Assembly: GCA_029260375.1 (NCBI GenBank)
Contig: JAJDDI010000026.1
Span: 1-62,510, forward strand
Direction of reading: 5' to 3'
From: Phycisphaerales bacterium
Lineage (GTDB): Bacteria > Planctomycetota > Phycisphaerae > Phycisphaerales > UBA1924
DNA length: 62,510 bases
The notes under the pieces were generated by a model. That model did no database searches and was not told the origin of the DNA. It saw only the letters and a program-made list of their open reading frames with translations. Positions 48,734 through 58,043 of the stretch are shown piece after piece. Every line of letters starts with the position of its first letter. Position 1 is the stretch's first letter. The position numbers and the translations under genes are program-made.

Positions 48734-50367
48734 GGCGCGACCTCGATGCCCATCGGCGCGACGCTCACGCTCGGCTCGCTGATCGTGCCGGTAACGCGGT
48801 AGGTGACGAGCTGGTCGGTGAGCTTGCCGATGAGCTTGCCAGCCTGGCCCAGCATGCCCTGGAGCTTTTCAAGCGGGCCGGCGTTGACGCTGAGGTCGAG
48901 CGTCTGGTCGAACCCGACGAGCCCCACGCCCCGGGCGAGCATGGTTGGGGTCTCGATGCGGCTGGCGGTGATCTTGGCGCCCTTGGGCACAAGGTCGAAC
49001 TCCACGTCCGCCTCGTGCGTGCGCTGCCCGGGATCGGTGATGCTGCCGACCTCCGCGGCCTTGGCGAGTGCGCTGAGCCCGGGCGTTCGCACCAGGATGC
49101 CCTGGCGCACCTTGAGTGTGCCGGCGCCCGCGATCTGGCCGGTCGTGTCGCGGAGCGAGGTGGTCGCGTTGACGCTCCCGCTGAGCAGGCCCGCGAGGCT
49201 CGGGTCCTGACCCTCGGGCGTGGTCGAGCGAAGAAGGCGTTCGAGGTCCACGTCGGTGACGGTGAGGCTGACCTGGACCGGGCTGGCTTGCTCGCTCAGG
49301 CGGGCGTTGCCCGTGGCGTTGAGCGATCCGCCCAGCAGCGAGGCGTCGAGGCGGGAGAGGGTCAGGGAGCCGCCGCCAAGCGCGAGGATCGCGTCGAGCC
49401 GGTCGACGGGCAGGCGGAACTCGCCCGAGGCGAAGGAGGCGTCGGTCATGGTGAGGCTCCCGCTGGCCTGGCCGGCGAAGGGGTCGCGGAGCGGGATCGA
49501 GCCCGAGAAGCTTGCCTCCGCGTCGCCGCGCACGTCGTGCTCGCGCAGCGGGGTGCTCAGAACCTGCGGGAGCGATGAGACGGTCTCGGGCCTCAGACCG
49601 ATCTTCGCCCTGGCGTCCCGGGTCCAGAGCGTGAGCGTGTCGATGTTGAACCGTCCATCGACGTCGAGCTCCAGCCCAGGGCGGCGTCCCGAGTTGAACG
49701 CCATCTCGTACCAGCCCTGTCCGCCGGGCGCGTCGCCCGCGGCGTCAGTCGCGGCGGCGATGTCCATCGCCAGGTGGAAGCCGGACAGTGTGAGTCGATC
49801 GGCGCCGGACCCGTCGTCGTACTCGAGCTCGAGGTCCGTGATCTTGATGTGCTCGAGCATGAGCACGTTCGACAGACGCAGGTTGTCGGGCACGGGCGCG
49901 CGCTCGGCCGTCGCGTCGGGCACGAGGGGCGATCGTTTGACGAACGGGAGCATTCCTCTGATCGAGCCCGTTTCCGGATCCACGCTCAGGCTCACCCGCC
50001 CGCCCTCGATCTCGACACGTGAGATCCTGAGGGGCTTGCCCCGCTCGGGGATCTCGGCGAGCGTGACGACGAGCGTGCGAACGTCGATCACCCGGTCTCC
50101 CGCGGGCGAAGTGAGCGTGACGCCGCCCAGGCGGACCGTGCCCGGCGACTCGTAGTCGATGGTGTCAAACGCGATCTGGGGGACGAGGTAGGCGTTGACG
50201 ACGCCGACGATCTGCGATCCGATGTAGTCGCGCAGGTCGCTCGCGGCGCCGGTGAACCGTGAGAACGGGCCGGAACCGCTCCGCGGCGCGAGGACCACCG
50301 ACGCCAGGACGCCCCCCGCGAGCACGACCGAACCCAGCACCATCAGGATTCCTGTGCGGCGCTTCAT
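48730..50367 (-). CDS. AsmA-like envelope protein
   Basis: A 545-residue protein anchored by one N-terminal TM helix (ILMVLGSVVLAGGVLASVVL). The rest is periplasmic and beta-rich with repeated strands such as GTVRLGGVTLTSPAGDRVID, ASFSGSIPLRDPFAGQASGS and GTLKVRQGILVRTPGLSALA, the last resembling the AsmA C-terminal block. AsmA/TamB-type proteins are thought to bridge lipid traffic between membranes. It lies between efp and aroK in the same direction. Confidence 0.75.
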   Translation of the reverse strand: MKRRTGILMVLGSVVLAGGVLASVVLAPRSGSGPFSRFTGAASDLRDYIGSQIVGVVNAYLVPQIAFDTIDYESPGTVRLGGVTLTSPAGDRVIDVRTLVVTLAEIPERGKPLRISRVEIEGGRVSLSVDPETGSIRGMLPFVKRSPLVPDATAERAPVPDNLRLSNVLMLEHIKITDLELEYDDGSGADRLTLSGFHLAMDIAAATDAAGDAPGGQGWYEMAFNSGRRPGLELDVDGRFNIDTLTLWTRDARAKIGLRPETVSSLPQVLSTPLREHDVRGDAEASFSGSIPLRDPFAGQASGSLTMTDASFASGEFRLPVDRLDAILALGGGSLTLSRLDASLLGGSLNATGNARLSEQASPVQVSLTVTDVDLERLLRSTTPEGQDPSLAGLLSGSVNATTSLRDTTGQIAGAGTLKVRQGILVRTPGLSALAKAAEVGSITDPGQRTHEADVEFDLVPKGAKITASRIETPTMLARGVGLVGFDQTLDLSVNAGPLEKLQGMLGQAGKLIGKLTDQLVTYRVTGTISEPSVSVAPMGIEVAP

Positions 50368-50442
50368 GCCGTGAGGCTACCCGCGCCCGGCGCGGGCGTG
50401 AAGGGGGGAGTCAAAAGTGGCGATTGGCGAGTCTCGCCGGCG

Positions 50443-51009
50443 TCAGTCGCTCTTGACGCGGGACATGTACGACCCGTCGGCGGTCGAAACGCGTACCTTC
50501 TCGCCGATCTCGATGAACGGGGGGACGCGGGTCTTGAGGCCCGTGTCGCAGGTCGCGTCCTTGAGCTGGTTGGTCGCCGTGGCGCCCTTGACGTTGGGGG
50601 GCGTGTCGGCGATCGTCACGTCCACGGAGGCGGGCAGTTCGATCACCACGGGCTTGTCCTCGTGAAAAAGGACGGTGCAGGTGGTGTTGGGGGCGAGGTA
50701 GAGCAGGCTGTCGCCGAGGATGTCGGGGCCGATCTCGTTCTGGTCGAAGTCCTCGAGGTCCATGAAGGTGCCCGAGCCCGAGCCGTCGCCAAAGAGGAAC
50801 TCCATGTCGCGCCGGTCCAGGGTGGCGCCATCGACGGAATCCGAGGAGTTGAACCGCTTCTCGCTGGTGCCCGTGCCGTCGATGGCGCGGAACTTGGCCT
50901 GGATGTACGCGGGGCCCTTGCCGGGCTTGACGTGGTCGGTCTTGATGACGACGTAGAGCTTTCCGTTGAGGGTGACGGCGACGCCCGGACGCAGATCGTT
51001 GGCCTTCAT
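50443..51009 (-). CDS. efp: Elongation factor P
   Basis: A 188-residue EF-P. MKANDLRPGVAVTLNGKLYV, then HVKPGKGPAYIQAKFRAIDG with the modifiable Lys in PGKG, and the C-terminal OB domain ending with RVPPFIEIGEKVRVSTADGS. EF-P relieves polyproline stalling, useful for the Pro-rich proteins in this window. ATG 51009 is preferred; the open frame continues upstream without similarity. No EpmA/EpmB genes are adjacent. Confidence 0.95.
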   Translation of the reverse strand: MKANDLRPGVAVTLNGKLYVVIKTDHVKPGKGPAYIQAKFRAIDGTGTSEKRFNSSDSVDGATLDRRDMEFLFGDGSGSGTFMDLEDFDQNEIGPDILGDSLLYLAPNTTCTVLFHEDKPVVIELPASVDVTIADTPPNVKGATATNQLKDATCDTGLKTRVPPFIEIGEKVRVSTADGSYMSRVKSD

Positions 51010-51136
51010 GGTTTCTACTCGCTGAGAACCCCTGTGGCGGGGAAATTCGTGTGGGTCACCCCCCGCCGGGCGGGGCGCCGATGGTAGGCTGATCGCTCCG
51101 GGCGGGCCTGAATCCGCCCCGGGCGGAGGATTCGAG

Positions 51137-52120
51137 ATGACGATGGATCGGCGGACGTTTGTTGGTGGAATGGTCGCTGCGGGCGGGCTGCTGGCGTTGG
51201 GACCGGACCGGCTCTTCGCGGGCGTCGCGAGCGGGGCCCCAGCGGGCACGCTGCTGGATTGGGGCGACGCGGGAACCGGCGCCTACACGATGGTTGATCG
51301 CTCCACGGGCGGCAACACCCTCGTTCTCGTCAGCGACGGGCACGCGTTGGTCGTTGACACGAAGAGCCCGCTTCACGGCGCCGCGATCCGGGGCGACACC
51401 GAGGTCCTGGGCGGCAGCGCGAGCGTGACGCTGCTCAACACCCACCACCACGGCGACCACACCGGGGGCAACGCCGCGTTCGCGGATGTCCCCTCGTATG
51501 CGCACAAGAACGCCAAGCCCCGGATCGAGGCGCAGCTCGAGCGGTTCAAGCTGGGCGGCGCGAGCGCGGACGGGAGCGGGACACCGCTTGAGAACCTGGC
51601 GCCGATGGTCAGGCAGGCGTCTTCGTTGTGGACCGCGGGCATGTTCACGCCCGACCACCTCATCGGTGACGAGGGGACCGAGCTGACCATCGGCAAGCGC
51701 ACCGTGGAGATCAGCCACTTCGGCGCGGGGCACACGGACAACGACCTCGTCGTCCGAATCCCCTCGCTGAACCTCGTGCACACGGGCGATCTGGTGTTCA
51801 GCGGGCTGCACTCGTTCTACGACCCGACCGGCGGGTATTCCGCCGGGGGATGGGTGGAGGCGCTCGAGCGGACGCTCTCGCTGTGCGACGCGCAGACCGT
51901 GGTCGTCCCCGGGCACGGCGTGGTGGGGGACCGCTCCATCGTCAAGGCCGGCATCGAGTACCACACGAAGCTGATCGACGCGGTGCAGAAGGAGATCGAC
52001 AAGGGCACGTCCAGGGAGAACGCCCAGGAGATGTCCTGGGCGTTCATGGAAGGGCTGGAGTTTGAGTCGATCCGCGCCCGGGCGATCGGGGCGGTGTACG
52101 ACGAGCTGAGCGGGGGGTGA
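51137..52120 (+). CDS. Tat-exported metallo-beta-lactamase-fold hydrolase
   Basis: A 327-residue protein. The N-terminus (MTMDRRTFVGGMVAAGGLLA) has a Tat-like RR motif. The MBL fold shows THHHGDHTGG (His103, His105, Asp107, His108), GAGHTDNDLVVRIPSLNLVH, then TGD and VVVPGHGVVGD. These bind two metals and define a hydrolase, but the substrate cannot be told. A long C-terminal helix follows. Divergent from efp. Confidence 0.9.
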   Translation: MTMDRRTFVGGMVAAGGLLALGPDRLFAGVASGAPAGTLLDWGDAGTGAYTMVDRSTGGNTLVLVSDGHALVVDTKSPLHGAAIRGDTEVLGGSASVTLLNTHHHGDHTGGNAAFADVPSYAHKNAKPRIEAQLERFKLGGASADGSGTPLENLAPMVRQASSLWTAGMFTPDHLIGDEGTELTIGKRTVEISHFGAGHTDNDLVVRIPSLNLVHTGDLVFSGLHSFYDPTGGYSAGGWVEALERTLSLCDAQTVVVPGHGVVGDRSIVKAGIEYHTKLIDAVQKEIDKGTSRENAQEMSWAFMEGLEFESIRARAIGAVYDELSGG

Positions 52121-52136
52121 TCGCCCCGACGTGGTC

Positions 52137-52898
52137 TTAGCGTCTGCGACGACGGATCAAGGTGGCGCTGCCCGCCAGCACGAGCAGGCTCGCGGCGCCG
52201 GGCGTGGGGATGACCACGAACGAGACGTCGTCGATGCCGCCCGAGCCGGCGAACTCGAAGAAGACGGTGGCGACGCGCTGCGCGTTGAACCCGGCGTCTT
52301 CCATCGCGGTCGTGGTGGCCCCGCCCTCGCCGATCTGCGACGCGAGCGTCGTCAGGTCGAGGGTGTCGAAGCCGTCGGGGCCCTGGGCGTTGATGTCGAA
52401 CGACCAGTTCGATGGGACGCTGTACAGGCGGACGCGCCCCTCCGTGTCCACCATGGTGACGAGGATCTCGTTGTTGCCGTCCACGTCGAGGAGGCGGACC
52501 GACTGCATCTCGACGGGATCGATGAAGTCAAAGACGAATGTGCCGCCCCTGAGCGCATCATTCGGAGAGTCGAAGATCCCCGGGCTGGACTGCGTGGGCG
52601 CGTCCGGGCTCTGGAGGATGAGCACGTTGCCAAGCCCGACGAGCAGGTCGGGGTCCTGGCTTCCCACATTGGGTCCGTCCATGGTGGTGTCGAAGATCGC
52701 GGCGCCGAGGTTGTTCACCCCGAACGCGTTGATGTTGACCAGGTTCCCGAACGTGGTGGGGCTCGAGATCGCCTGCCCGTTGACCAGCGGGGTGAGGAAA
52801 TCATCCTCGGTGTCGAACGTAAGAGTCGTGACAGCGCCACCCATTGAGAGTGAACACGCCGCCGCCAGGACCCCCGTGGCGAGAGCGAACCGTTCCAT
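52137..52898 (-). CDS. Secreted PEP-CTERM-like protein
   Basis: A 253-residue exported protein with signal MERFALATGVLAAACSLSMG. The middle is beta-rich and fits a carbohydrate- or lectin-like jelly roll (FVFDFIDPVEMQSVRLLDVD, VFFEFAGSGGIDDVSFVVIP), with no recognised domain. The C-terminus IPTPGAASLLVLAGSATLIR ending RRRR is a PEP-CTERM-like sorting tail: Pro motif, hydrophobic helix, Arg cluster. ATG 52898 is used for its signal peptide. Confidence 0.85.
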   Translation of the reverse strand: MERFALATGVLAAACSLSMGGAVTTLTFDTEDDFLTPLVNGQAISSPTTFGNLVNINAFGVNNLGAAIFDTTMDGPNVGSQDPDLLVGLGNVLILQSPDAPTQSSPGIFDSPNDALRGGTFVFDFIDPVEMQSVRLLDVDGNNEILVTMVDTEGRVRLYSVPSNWSFDINAQGPDGFDTLDLTTLASQIGEGGATTTAMEDAGFNAQRVATVFFEFAGSGGIDDVSFVVIPTPGAASLLVLAGSATLIRRRRR

Positions 52899-53193
52899 AG
52901 TTCCAACCTCCGGCCTTGCCCCAGTTGCCACCCCACCAGGGGGGCGCGGTCCTCGACGGATGGACCATGGGGCGCTTGGCCTGATCTGTCATGCGGAATG
53001 TGCGGTCTGAAAGGGTTGCTGGCCAACGACTTGCGCGATCAGTCCGGGCATTGGGTGGACCCGCGTTTCTCGGGTCTGGGGGCGAGTTTTTTATTGGGCC
53101 GTCCGGCGGCAATACCCTCCGGTTCGCCGCGGTTCGCCGGGGAAGCCAGCGACGCGACGCACGCACCGCGGCCGATAACCAGGAGAGACCGTC

Positions 53194-53682
53194 ATGGACC
53201 GAGACTTCGTCACCCGCCTGTTCGCCATGTCACTCGATCAGACGAAGACGCTGGGCGAGCCGATCGCCTGCGAGGACTGCGCGAGGATGGCCGGCGGCAA
53301 GAACCCCGCCTGGCTGCTGGGGCACCTGATCACCGGGGCGGACTTCGCCTCGCAGCTCTGCGGCAGCCCCCGGGGCGACGGGGCGATGGACGAGCGGTTC
53401 ACGCCCGGCTCAACGCCGGAGAGCGACCGGTCCATGTACCCGCCCAAGGCGGAACTGATCAAGGACCTCATCGATGCGCACGCGCACGCAAGCCAGGCGT
53501 TCCAGAGCGTGTCCGACGACGTCCTCAACCAGCCCTTCCCGATGGAGGATTCCCGTTCGTTCTTCCCGCGCGTCGGTGATGGCGTGGTGTACCTGCTGGC
53601 GCACCACGAGCCGTACCACAACGGGCAGCTGCAGCAGTGGGCGCTCGCAACGGGGCATGCGCCGGTGAAGGCGCAGGGCTGA
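53194..53682 (+). CDS. DinB-family putative metalloenzyme
   Basis: A 162-residue helical bundle of the DinB/YfiT-like type. NPAWLLGHLITGADFASQLC contributes the first metal His, and AHHEPYHNGQLQQWALATG the HxxxH pair, the three His expected in the family. DinB-like proteins include thiol S-transferases and hydrolases; the activity here is unknown. The ATG follows AGGAGAGACCGTC. Convergent with mqnC, 6 nt apart. Confidence 0.85.
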   Translation: MDRDFVTRLFAMSLDQTKTLGEPIACEDCARMAGGKNPAWLLGHLITGADFASQLCGSPRGDGAMDERFTPGSTPESDRSMYPPKAELIKDLIDAHAHASQAFQSVSDDVLNQPFPMEDSRSFFPRVGDGVVYLLAHHEPYHNGQLQQWALATGHAPVKAQG

Positions 53683-53688
53683 GCCGGA

Positions 53689-55146
53689 TCAGGAGCCGGT
53701 GGCGCCGACGGTCAGCTCCGCCGTGCCCTTGACCTCGATCGCCTGCTCCTGGTGCAGGCGTTTGGCCCGGTGCTGCGACCAGTCGCTGACGCGCCGGTCG
53801 GGCGAGGACCCGTCGCTGTGCAGGCGGATGACGTCGTAGGTGTTGTTCCGCTGCGCCGGGGTGAAGCCCGCGTCGCGGATGAGCCTGCACAGGACGGCTT
53901 CATCGAGGCAGTAGGTCGTGCCGGCGGAGGAGACGACGTTCTCCTCCATCATCACGCTGCCCATGTCGTTGGCGCCGAACTGCAGGGCCACCTGCCCGAT
54001 GTGCGGGCCCATGGTGACCCAGCTCGAGCCGATGGAGTAGATGTTGTCGAGGAAGAGGCGGCTGAGCGCCTGCGTGCGGAGGTACTGCGTCGCCCCGGCG
54101 CGCCGGAGGCGGCGACCGAACTCCGGGTGCTGGTCCTTGGTCCCGGAGGCGTCGAGCCGGGCGATCGCGTCGCCCGGGAAGGCCGGGCCGTGGGCCTGAA
54201 CGTCGCCCGGCGCGGGCCATTCCTTGAGGCGACCCAGCGGAGTGTTCTCGGGCTGGAAGGGCCAGGAGATGAAGGCGGTGTAGTGCCCGCCGGTGGAGGT
54301 GTCCTTGACGCCGGGGTCGCCCGCGATGTCGGTGGGGGGGACGCCCTCGCCGAACTCGCGCAGCGCCCTGTCCTGCCACTGGCGGACGAGGCCCATGTGG
54401 TGCACGCGGTCGGCCAGGCCCTCGATGTGCCCGAACATCATCGTGGCGCTGGTGTACATGCCCAGGCTGTGCGCGACGTACATGACGGTCAGCCACGCCT
54501 CGGCGTCGCACTTGCCCATGCCGATCTTGCTGCGCACGGCGGGCGCGAAGATCTCGCCCCCGCCCCCGGGGATCGAGTGCAACCCCGCTTCCTTCAGGCG
54601 CACCATGACCCACCGGCACTTCTCTTCCAGGTTCTTGCCCGGCGGGTTGAAGAAGTGGACGAACTCGATGAACTCGGGCGGGCTGAAGGCGTGGACGTGG
54701 ATGTGCGGGTACCCCTCGCGGATCTCGTTGAGCAGGTCGATGTACCAGTCCAGCGGCAGCTCGGGGTTCATCCCGCCCTGCATCAGGATCTGCGTCCCGC
54801 CGATGGCGGAGAGCTGTTCGATCTTCTCGAAGAGCTGCTCGTACTCGAGCGTGTAGGCGTCGGGCGCCTCGGCGGTGCGGTAGAACGCGCAGAACGTGCA
54901 GCGGGCGGTGCAGACGTTGGTGTAGTTGATGTTGCGGTCGATGACGTAGGTGCGGACGGAGTCGCCGTGGACGGCGCGGCAGCGGGCGTCGGCGGCCCGA
55001 CCCAGCGCGTGAATCGGGGCGCTGGTCAGCAGTTCCAGGGCCTGCTCGGGCGCCAGGCGGGCCTCGCCGCGCGCGACCGCGCCCAGCAGGCCCGGATCGG
55101 TCGCGTCTCGGCTTGGGAACTCGGGCGGTGGGGCGTAGATCGTCAT
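53689..55146 (-). CDS. mqnC: Cyclic dehypoxanthinyl futalosine synthase (radical SAM), with insertion
   Basis: A 485-residue radical SAM enzyme of the futalosine menaquinone route. The CxxxCxxC cluster is CTARCTFCAFYR. The MqnC pattern includes GGTQILMQGGMNPELPLDWY, HSIPGGGGEIFAPAVR and QVALQFGANDMGSVMMEENV. Typical members have about 360-390 residues. The excess is partly an insertion around PAPGDVQAHGPAFPGDAIAR before the AGATQYLRTQALSRLFLDNI block, and a longer C-terminus. ATG 55146 is chosen for homology. No other mqn gene is adjacent. Confidence 0.93.
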   Translation of the reverse strand: MTIYAPPPEFPSRDATDPGLLGAVARGEARLAPEQALELLTSAPIHALGRAADARCRAVHGDSVRTYVIDRNINYTNVCTARCTFCAFYRTAEAPDAYTLEYEQLFEKIEQLSAIGGTQILMQGGMNPELPLDWYIDLLNEIREGYPHIHVHAFSPPEFIEFVHFFNPPGKNLEEKCRWVMVRLKEAGLHSIPGGGGEIFAPAVRSKIGMGKCDAEAWLTVMYVAHSLGMYTSATMMFGHIEGLADRVHHMGLVRQWQDRALREFGEGVPPTDIAGDPGVKDTSTGGHYTAFISWPFQPENTPLGRLKEWPAPGDVQAHGPAFPGDAIARLDASGTKDQHPEFGRRLRRAGATQYLRTQALSRLFLDNIYSIGSSWVTMGPHIGQVALQFGANDMGSVMMEENVVSSAGTTYCLDEAVLCRLIRDAGFTPAQRNNTYDVIRLHSDGSSPDRRVSDWSQHRAKRLHQEQAIEVKGTAELTVGATGS

Positions 55147-55261
55147 CCGTGAGCCTCGTGACGGACCCCCGCACACCCGGCGGGGTCCCGAACTTTCAGT
55201 AAATCTTGAAATCATAGCCCGCCCGCGGGCTCTGGGGGTGGGGCGGGAGAGGCGCCCAGGA

Positions 55262-56842
55262 TCAGACACGCCCGGCGGCGTCGCGCAGCTCCTCGGCCAC
55301 CCCTTCCAGGCGGGCCTGCCCCTTCTTGTCCAGCACGCTCACCACCACGGCGACCGCGAACCCGATCACGAACGAGGGCAGCAGCACGTCGAGCGCGCCG
55401 AGGTAGCCGACCATGTCGTCCTGGCCCATGCGTGTGAGGATCGGCGGCGCCGCGAACTTGAAGAATGGCACGCCCAGGAAGCCCGCGACCATGGCGCACT
55501 TGGCGCCCAGCGCGGTCAGCTTGGACCAGAACAGGCTGAGGATCATGACCGGGCAGAAGGTGGCGGCGATGCCCGACCACCCGAAGATGATGGTCCAGAA
55601 CACGCCGTTCTCCTTGTCGTACAGGAGAATCCCGATCCCGATCCCGAACGCGATGAGCGAGAGGACCAGCGTCACCTTCTTCGAGAGCGAGACGAGCTGC
55701 TGGTCGGACATCTCGGGGTGGCGTGATTTCTGCCAGTAGTCGCGCACGCCGGCGGACGACGCAACGACCAGCAGCGAGTCGATCGTGGACATAATCGCGG
55801 AGAGCACCATCGCGATGAAGATTCCGGCGAAGAACGCGGGCAGGATCGTGACGGCCATGTAGGGCAGGATGTCGTCCTGGTGCCCGCCGATCTGTTCCTT
55901 GGTGTAGAGCCCGCGACCGACGATCCCCACAAGCACGGCGCCGGAGTCGGCGAAGATCGTCCAGAGCAACGCGACGGCGGCGCCCTTGCCGATCTCCTTC
56001 TCGCTCCGGAGGGCGATGAAGCGGACGAACACCTGCGGCGAGCCCCAGAAGCCGATGCCGATCGCGACGAGGCCCAGCACACCGATGATCGCGCCGATCG
56101 TCCAGCCACCCGTCGAGGGCGCGACGACGCCGGTGATCTTGTCCGCGGGGCCCGGGCCGTGCAGGCTGAGCAGGTGCGGATCAATCCCCCGGAGCGTGTC
56201 AACCAGGTGGGTCATGCCCGTGTACTCGAGGAACCCGACGATCGGCAGCGCGACCAGGCCCAGGAACATGAGCGAGCCCTGGAAGACATCGGACCAGACC
56301 ACGGCGGTGAACCCGCCCTGCGTGATGTAGATCAAGACGATCGCGAAGCCAACGGCGGCGCCCACGTAGTGGTCCCACCCGAGGAACGAGTTGAACGCGC
56401 CGCCGGTCGCGAAGACCTGAGCGCCCGCGTAGATCGCGACGAAAACCACGAGCGAGCCAGCGGCGATCAGGCGGAGCCAGTGACCGCCGTCGCGCAGGCG
56501 CGACTCGAGATAGTCGGGCACGGTGATCGAGTCGTACCGGTCGGTCAGACGCTTGAAGCGTCTGGACATGATCAGCCAGGCGCCGCCAACGCCCAGCATC
56601 TCGCCCAGCACCACCCAAAAAGCGTTCACGCCCACGGCGTATCCCATGCCCGTGAGTCCGAGCAGGAGCCACGCGGACTCGCCCGTGGCGCGCGCGCTGA
56701 AGGCGACGTTGATGAAGCCGAGCCGCTTGCCGCCGGCGAAGTAGTCGCGGATGTCCTTCATCCGTTTGGAGGCGAGGTACCCGATGACGAGCAGGACCGA
56801 GGCGTAGATCGCGACGGCCAGGAGCTTCCATACAGTGTCCAT
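55262..56842 (-). CDS. Sodium/solute symporter (SSS family)
   Basis: A 526-residue transporter with about 13 TM helices. DYFAGGKRLGFINVAFSARA then TGESAWLLLGLTGMGYAVG and the TM8-9 region FFAGIFIAMVLSAIMSTIDS are typical of PutP-like members. It should import an organic solute with Na+; the substrate (proline, pantothenate, sugar) cannot be told. ATG 56842 is preferred to an upstream GTG. Confidence 0.92.
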   Translation of the reverse strand: MDTVWKLLAVAIYASVLLVIGYLASKRMKDIRDYFAGGKRLGFINVAFSARATGESAWLLLGLTGMGYAVGVNAFWVVLGEMLGVGGAWLIMSRRFKRLTDRYDSITVPDYLESRLRDGGHWLRLIAAGSLVVFVAIYAGAQVFATGGAFNSFLGWDHYVGAAVGFAIVLIYITQGGFTAVVWSDVFQGSLMFLGLVALPIVGFLEYTGMTHLVDTLRGIDPHLLSLHGPGPADKITGVVAPSTGGWTIGAIIGVLGLVAIGIGFWGSPQVFVRFIALRSEKEIGKGAAVALLWTIFADSGAVLVGIVGRGLYTKEQIGGHQDDILPYMAVTILPAFFAGIFIAMVLSAIMSTIDSLLVVASSAGVRDYWQKSRHPEMSDQQLVSLSKKVTLVLSLIAFGIGIGILLYDKENGVFWTIIFGWSGIAATFCPVMILSLFWSKLTALGAKCAMVAGFLGVPFFKFAAPPILTRMGQDDMVGYLGALDVLLPSFVIGFAVAVVVSVLDKKGQARLEGVAEELRDAAGRV

Positions 56843-56965
56843 GCTCGACGATGCGCCCTGCACGGCGGTTTCGACAACGCTGGGGTCTACGGCTGATGCT
56901 TGGACGCTGATGGGAGGCTCCTCTCGGTCGGGAAGCCCGCAGCATACACGATCCGCATTTTCCGC

Positions 56966-57946
56966 TCAGGGACGCGGGTGGCAGCGGCTGACCACGTCCT
57001 TGAGCTGCGACCGGTCCACGTGCGTGTAGATCTGGGTCGTGCTGATGTCAGCGTGACCCAGCAGGTCCTGCACGGTCCGGAGGTCGGCGCCGCCGATGAG
57101 AAGGTGCGTCGCGAAGCTGTGACGCAGCATGTGCGGGTGGGCCTTGGGCAGGCCAGCCAGGGCCGCGTACTTCTTGACAAGCTGCCAGACCCGGACCCGC
57201 TCGATCGGGCGCCCGGAGCGCGTCAGGAACACCCGCCCCTTGTCGAGGCGTTTGCCCGCGCTCTCGGCGGTGATCAGCCTCGGGCGGCACTCGCGGACGT
57301 AGCGTTCCAGCCATCGCTGCGCCGGGACCCCCATCGGGATCAGCCGCTGCTTGTCGCCCTTGCCCGTGACGCGGATGACGCCGATGCGGTTCTTGAGGTC
57401 CGCGAGCTGGATAGAGCCGACCTCGCTGGCGCGCAGGCCCGAGGCGTACATGAGTTCGAGGATCGCGCGGTCACGGATCCAGAGCGGCGGGGCGTCGCTG
57501 GGCTTGTCCGGCTCGTTGGCGGCCTCAAGGAGCTGGCGCATCTGCTTGGGGCTCAGCACGCCGGGGAGCTTCTTCCAGCGCGTGGGCTGGTCGAGGATGT
57601 CCGCGGCGTTGGTGTCCACGAACCCGCGCGCGCACAGCCAGCGGCAGAAGACCTTGATCGTCGCCAGGTGGCGCGCCAATGTGGCGGACGCGTACTGGCG
57701 GTCGGTGGTCAGGGCGCGAACGTGCGCGATGAGGGCGGCGGGGGTGATGTCGGCTGGGGAGGCGCCGCCCGCGTCGGAGATTTCCGCGAGCAGGTCGAGC
57801 AGGTCGCGCTCGTAGGCCTCCATGGTCGCGGGCGCCAGGCCGCACTCGATGCGCAGGAAGACGAGGAACTGCCCGAAAGCGTCCACGAGCCCCGGGGCGA
57901 GCCGCTCGCGCAGGGCGTGGGTACGGGATGGGACGCGCTCGGGCAT
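56966..57946 (-). CDS. xerD: Tyrosine recombinase XerC/XerD
   Basis: A 326-residue recombinase. The N-terminal SAM-like domain (about 15-120) is followed by the catalytic domain with Arg in LMYASGLRASEVGSI, Lys in VTGKGDKQRLIPMG, HMLRHSFATHLL, LLGHADISTTQIYTHV (His and the nucleophile Tyr) and a C-terminal DVVSRCHPRP. It resolves chromosome dimers at dif. XerC and XerD cannot be separated confidently; XerD is slightly favoured. It follows the flagellin genes but after a terminator. Confidence 0.93.
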   Translation of the reverse strand: MPERVPSRTHALRERLAPGLVDAFGQFLVFLRIECGLAPATMEAYERDLLDLLAEISDAGGASPADITPAALIAHVRALTTDRQYASATLARHLATIKVFCRWLCARGFVDTNAADILDQPTRWKKLPGVLSPKQMRQLLEAANEPDKPSDAPPLWIRDRAILELMYASGLRASEVGSIQLADLKNRIGVIRVTGKGDKQRLIPMGVPAQRWLERYVRECRPRLITAESAGKRLDKGRVFLTRSGRPIERVRVWQLVKKYAALAGLPKAHPHMLRHSFATHLLIGGADLRTVQDLLGHADISTTQIYTHVDRSQLKDVVSRCHPRP

Positions 57947-57986
57947 GGTTGGATGATCGGCTGTCGGAGGGGGGCGGGCGAGAATG

Positions 57987-58017
57987 AAAAACGCCCCGGT
58001 CGGAGAGACCGGGGCGT
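57987..58017 (-). terminator. Intrinsic terminator of flagellin gene 1
   Basis: An 11-bp perfect stem, ACGCCCCGGTC (57991-58001) with GACCGGGGCGT (58007-58017), 5-nt loop. On the minus strand it is followed by TTTTCATTC. It lies 27-57 nt after the flagellin stop. Confidence 0.92.
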
Positions 58018-58043
58018 CGCGTTACGGAGTGGAGCGGTCGGCG

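Noticed and set aside
55160..55200. Terminator between the symporter and mqnC genes
   Set aside because: GGACCCC and GGGGTCC can pair around a 12-nt loop, but no T-tract follows on either strand.
56966..57946. Phage or integron integrase
   Set aside because: The recombinase has the length and motifs of XerC/D, and no tRNA, att repeat or phage gene lies beside it.
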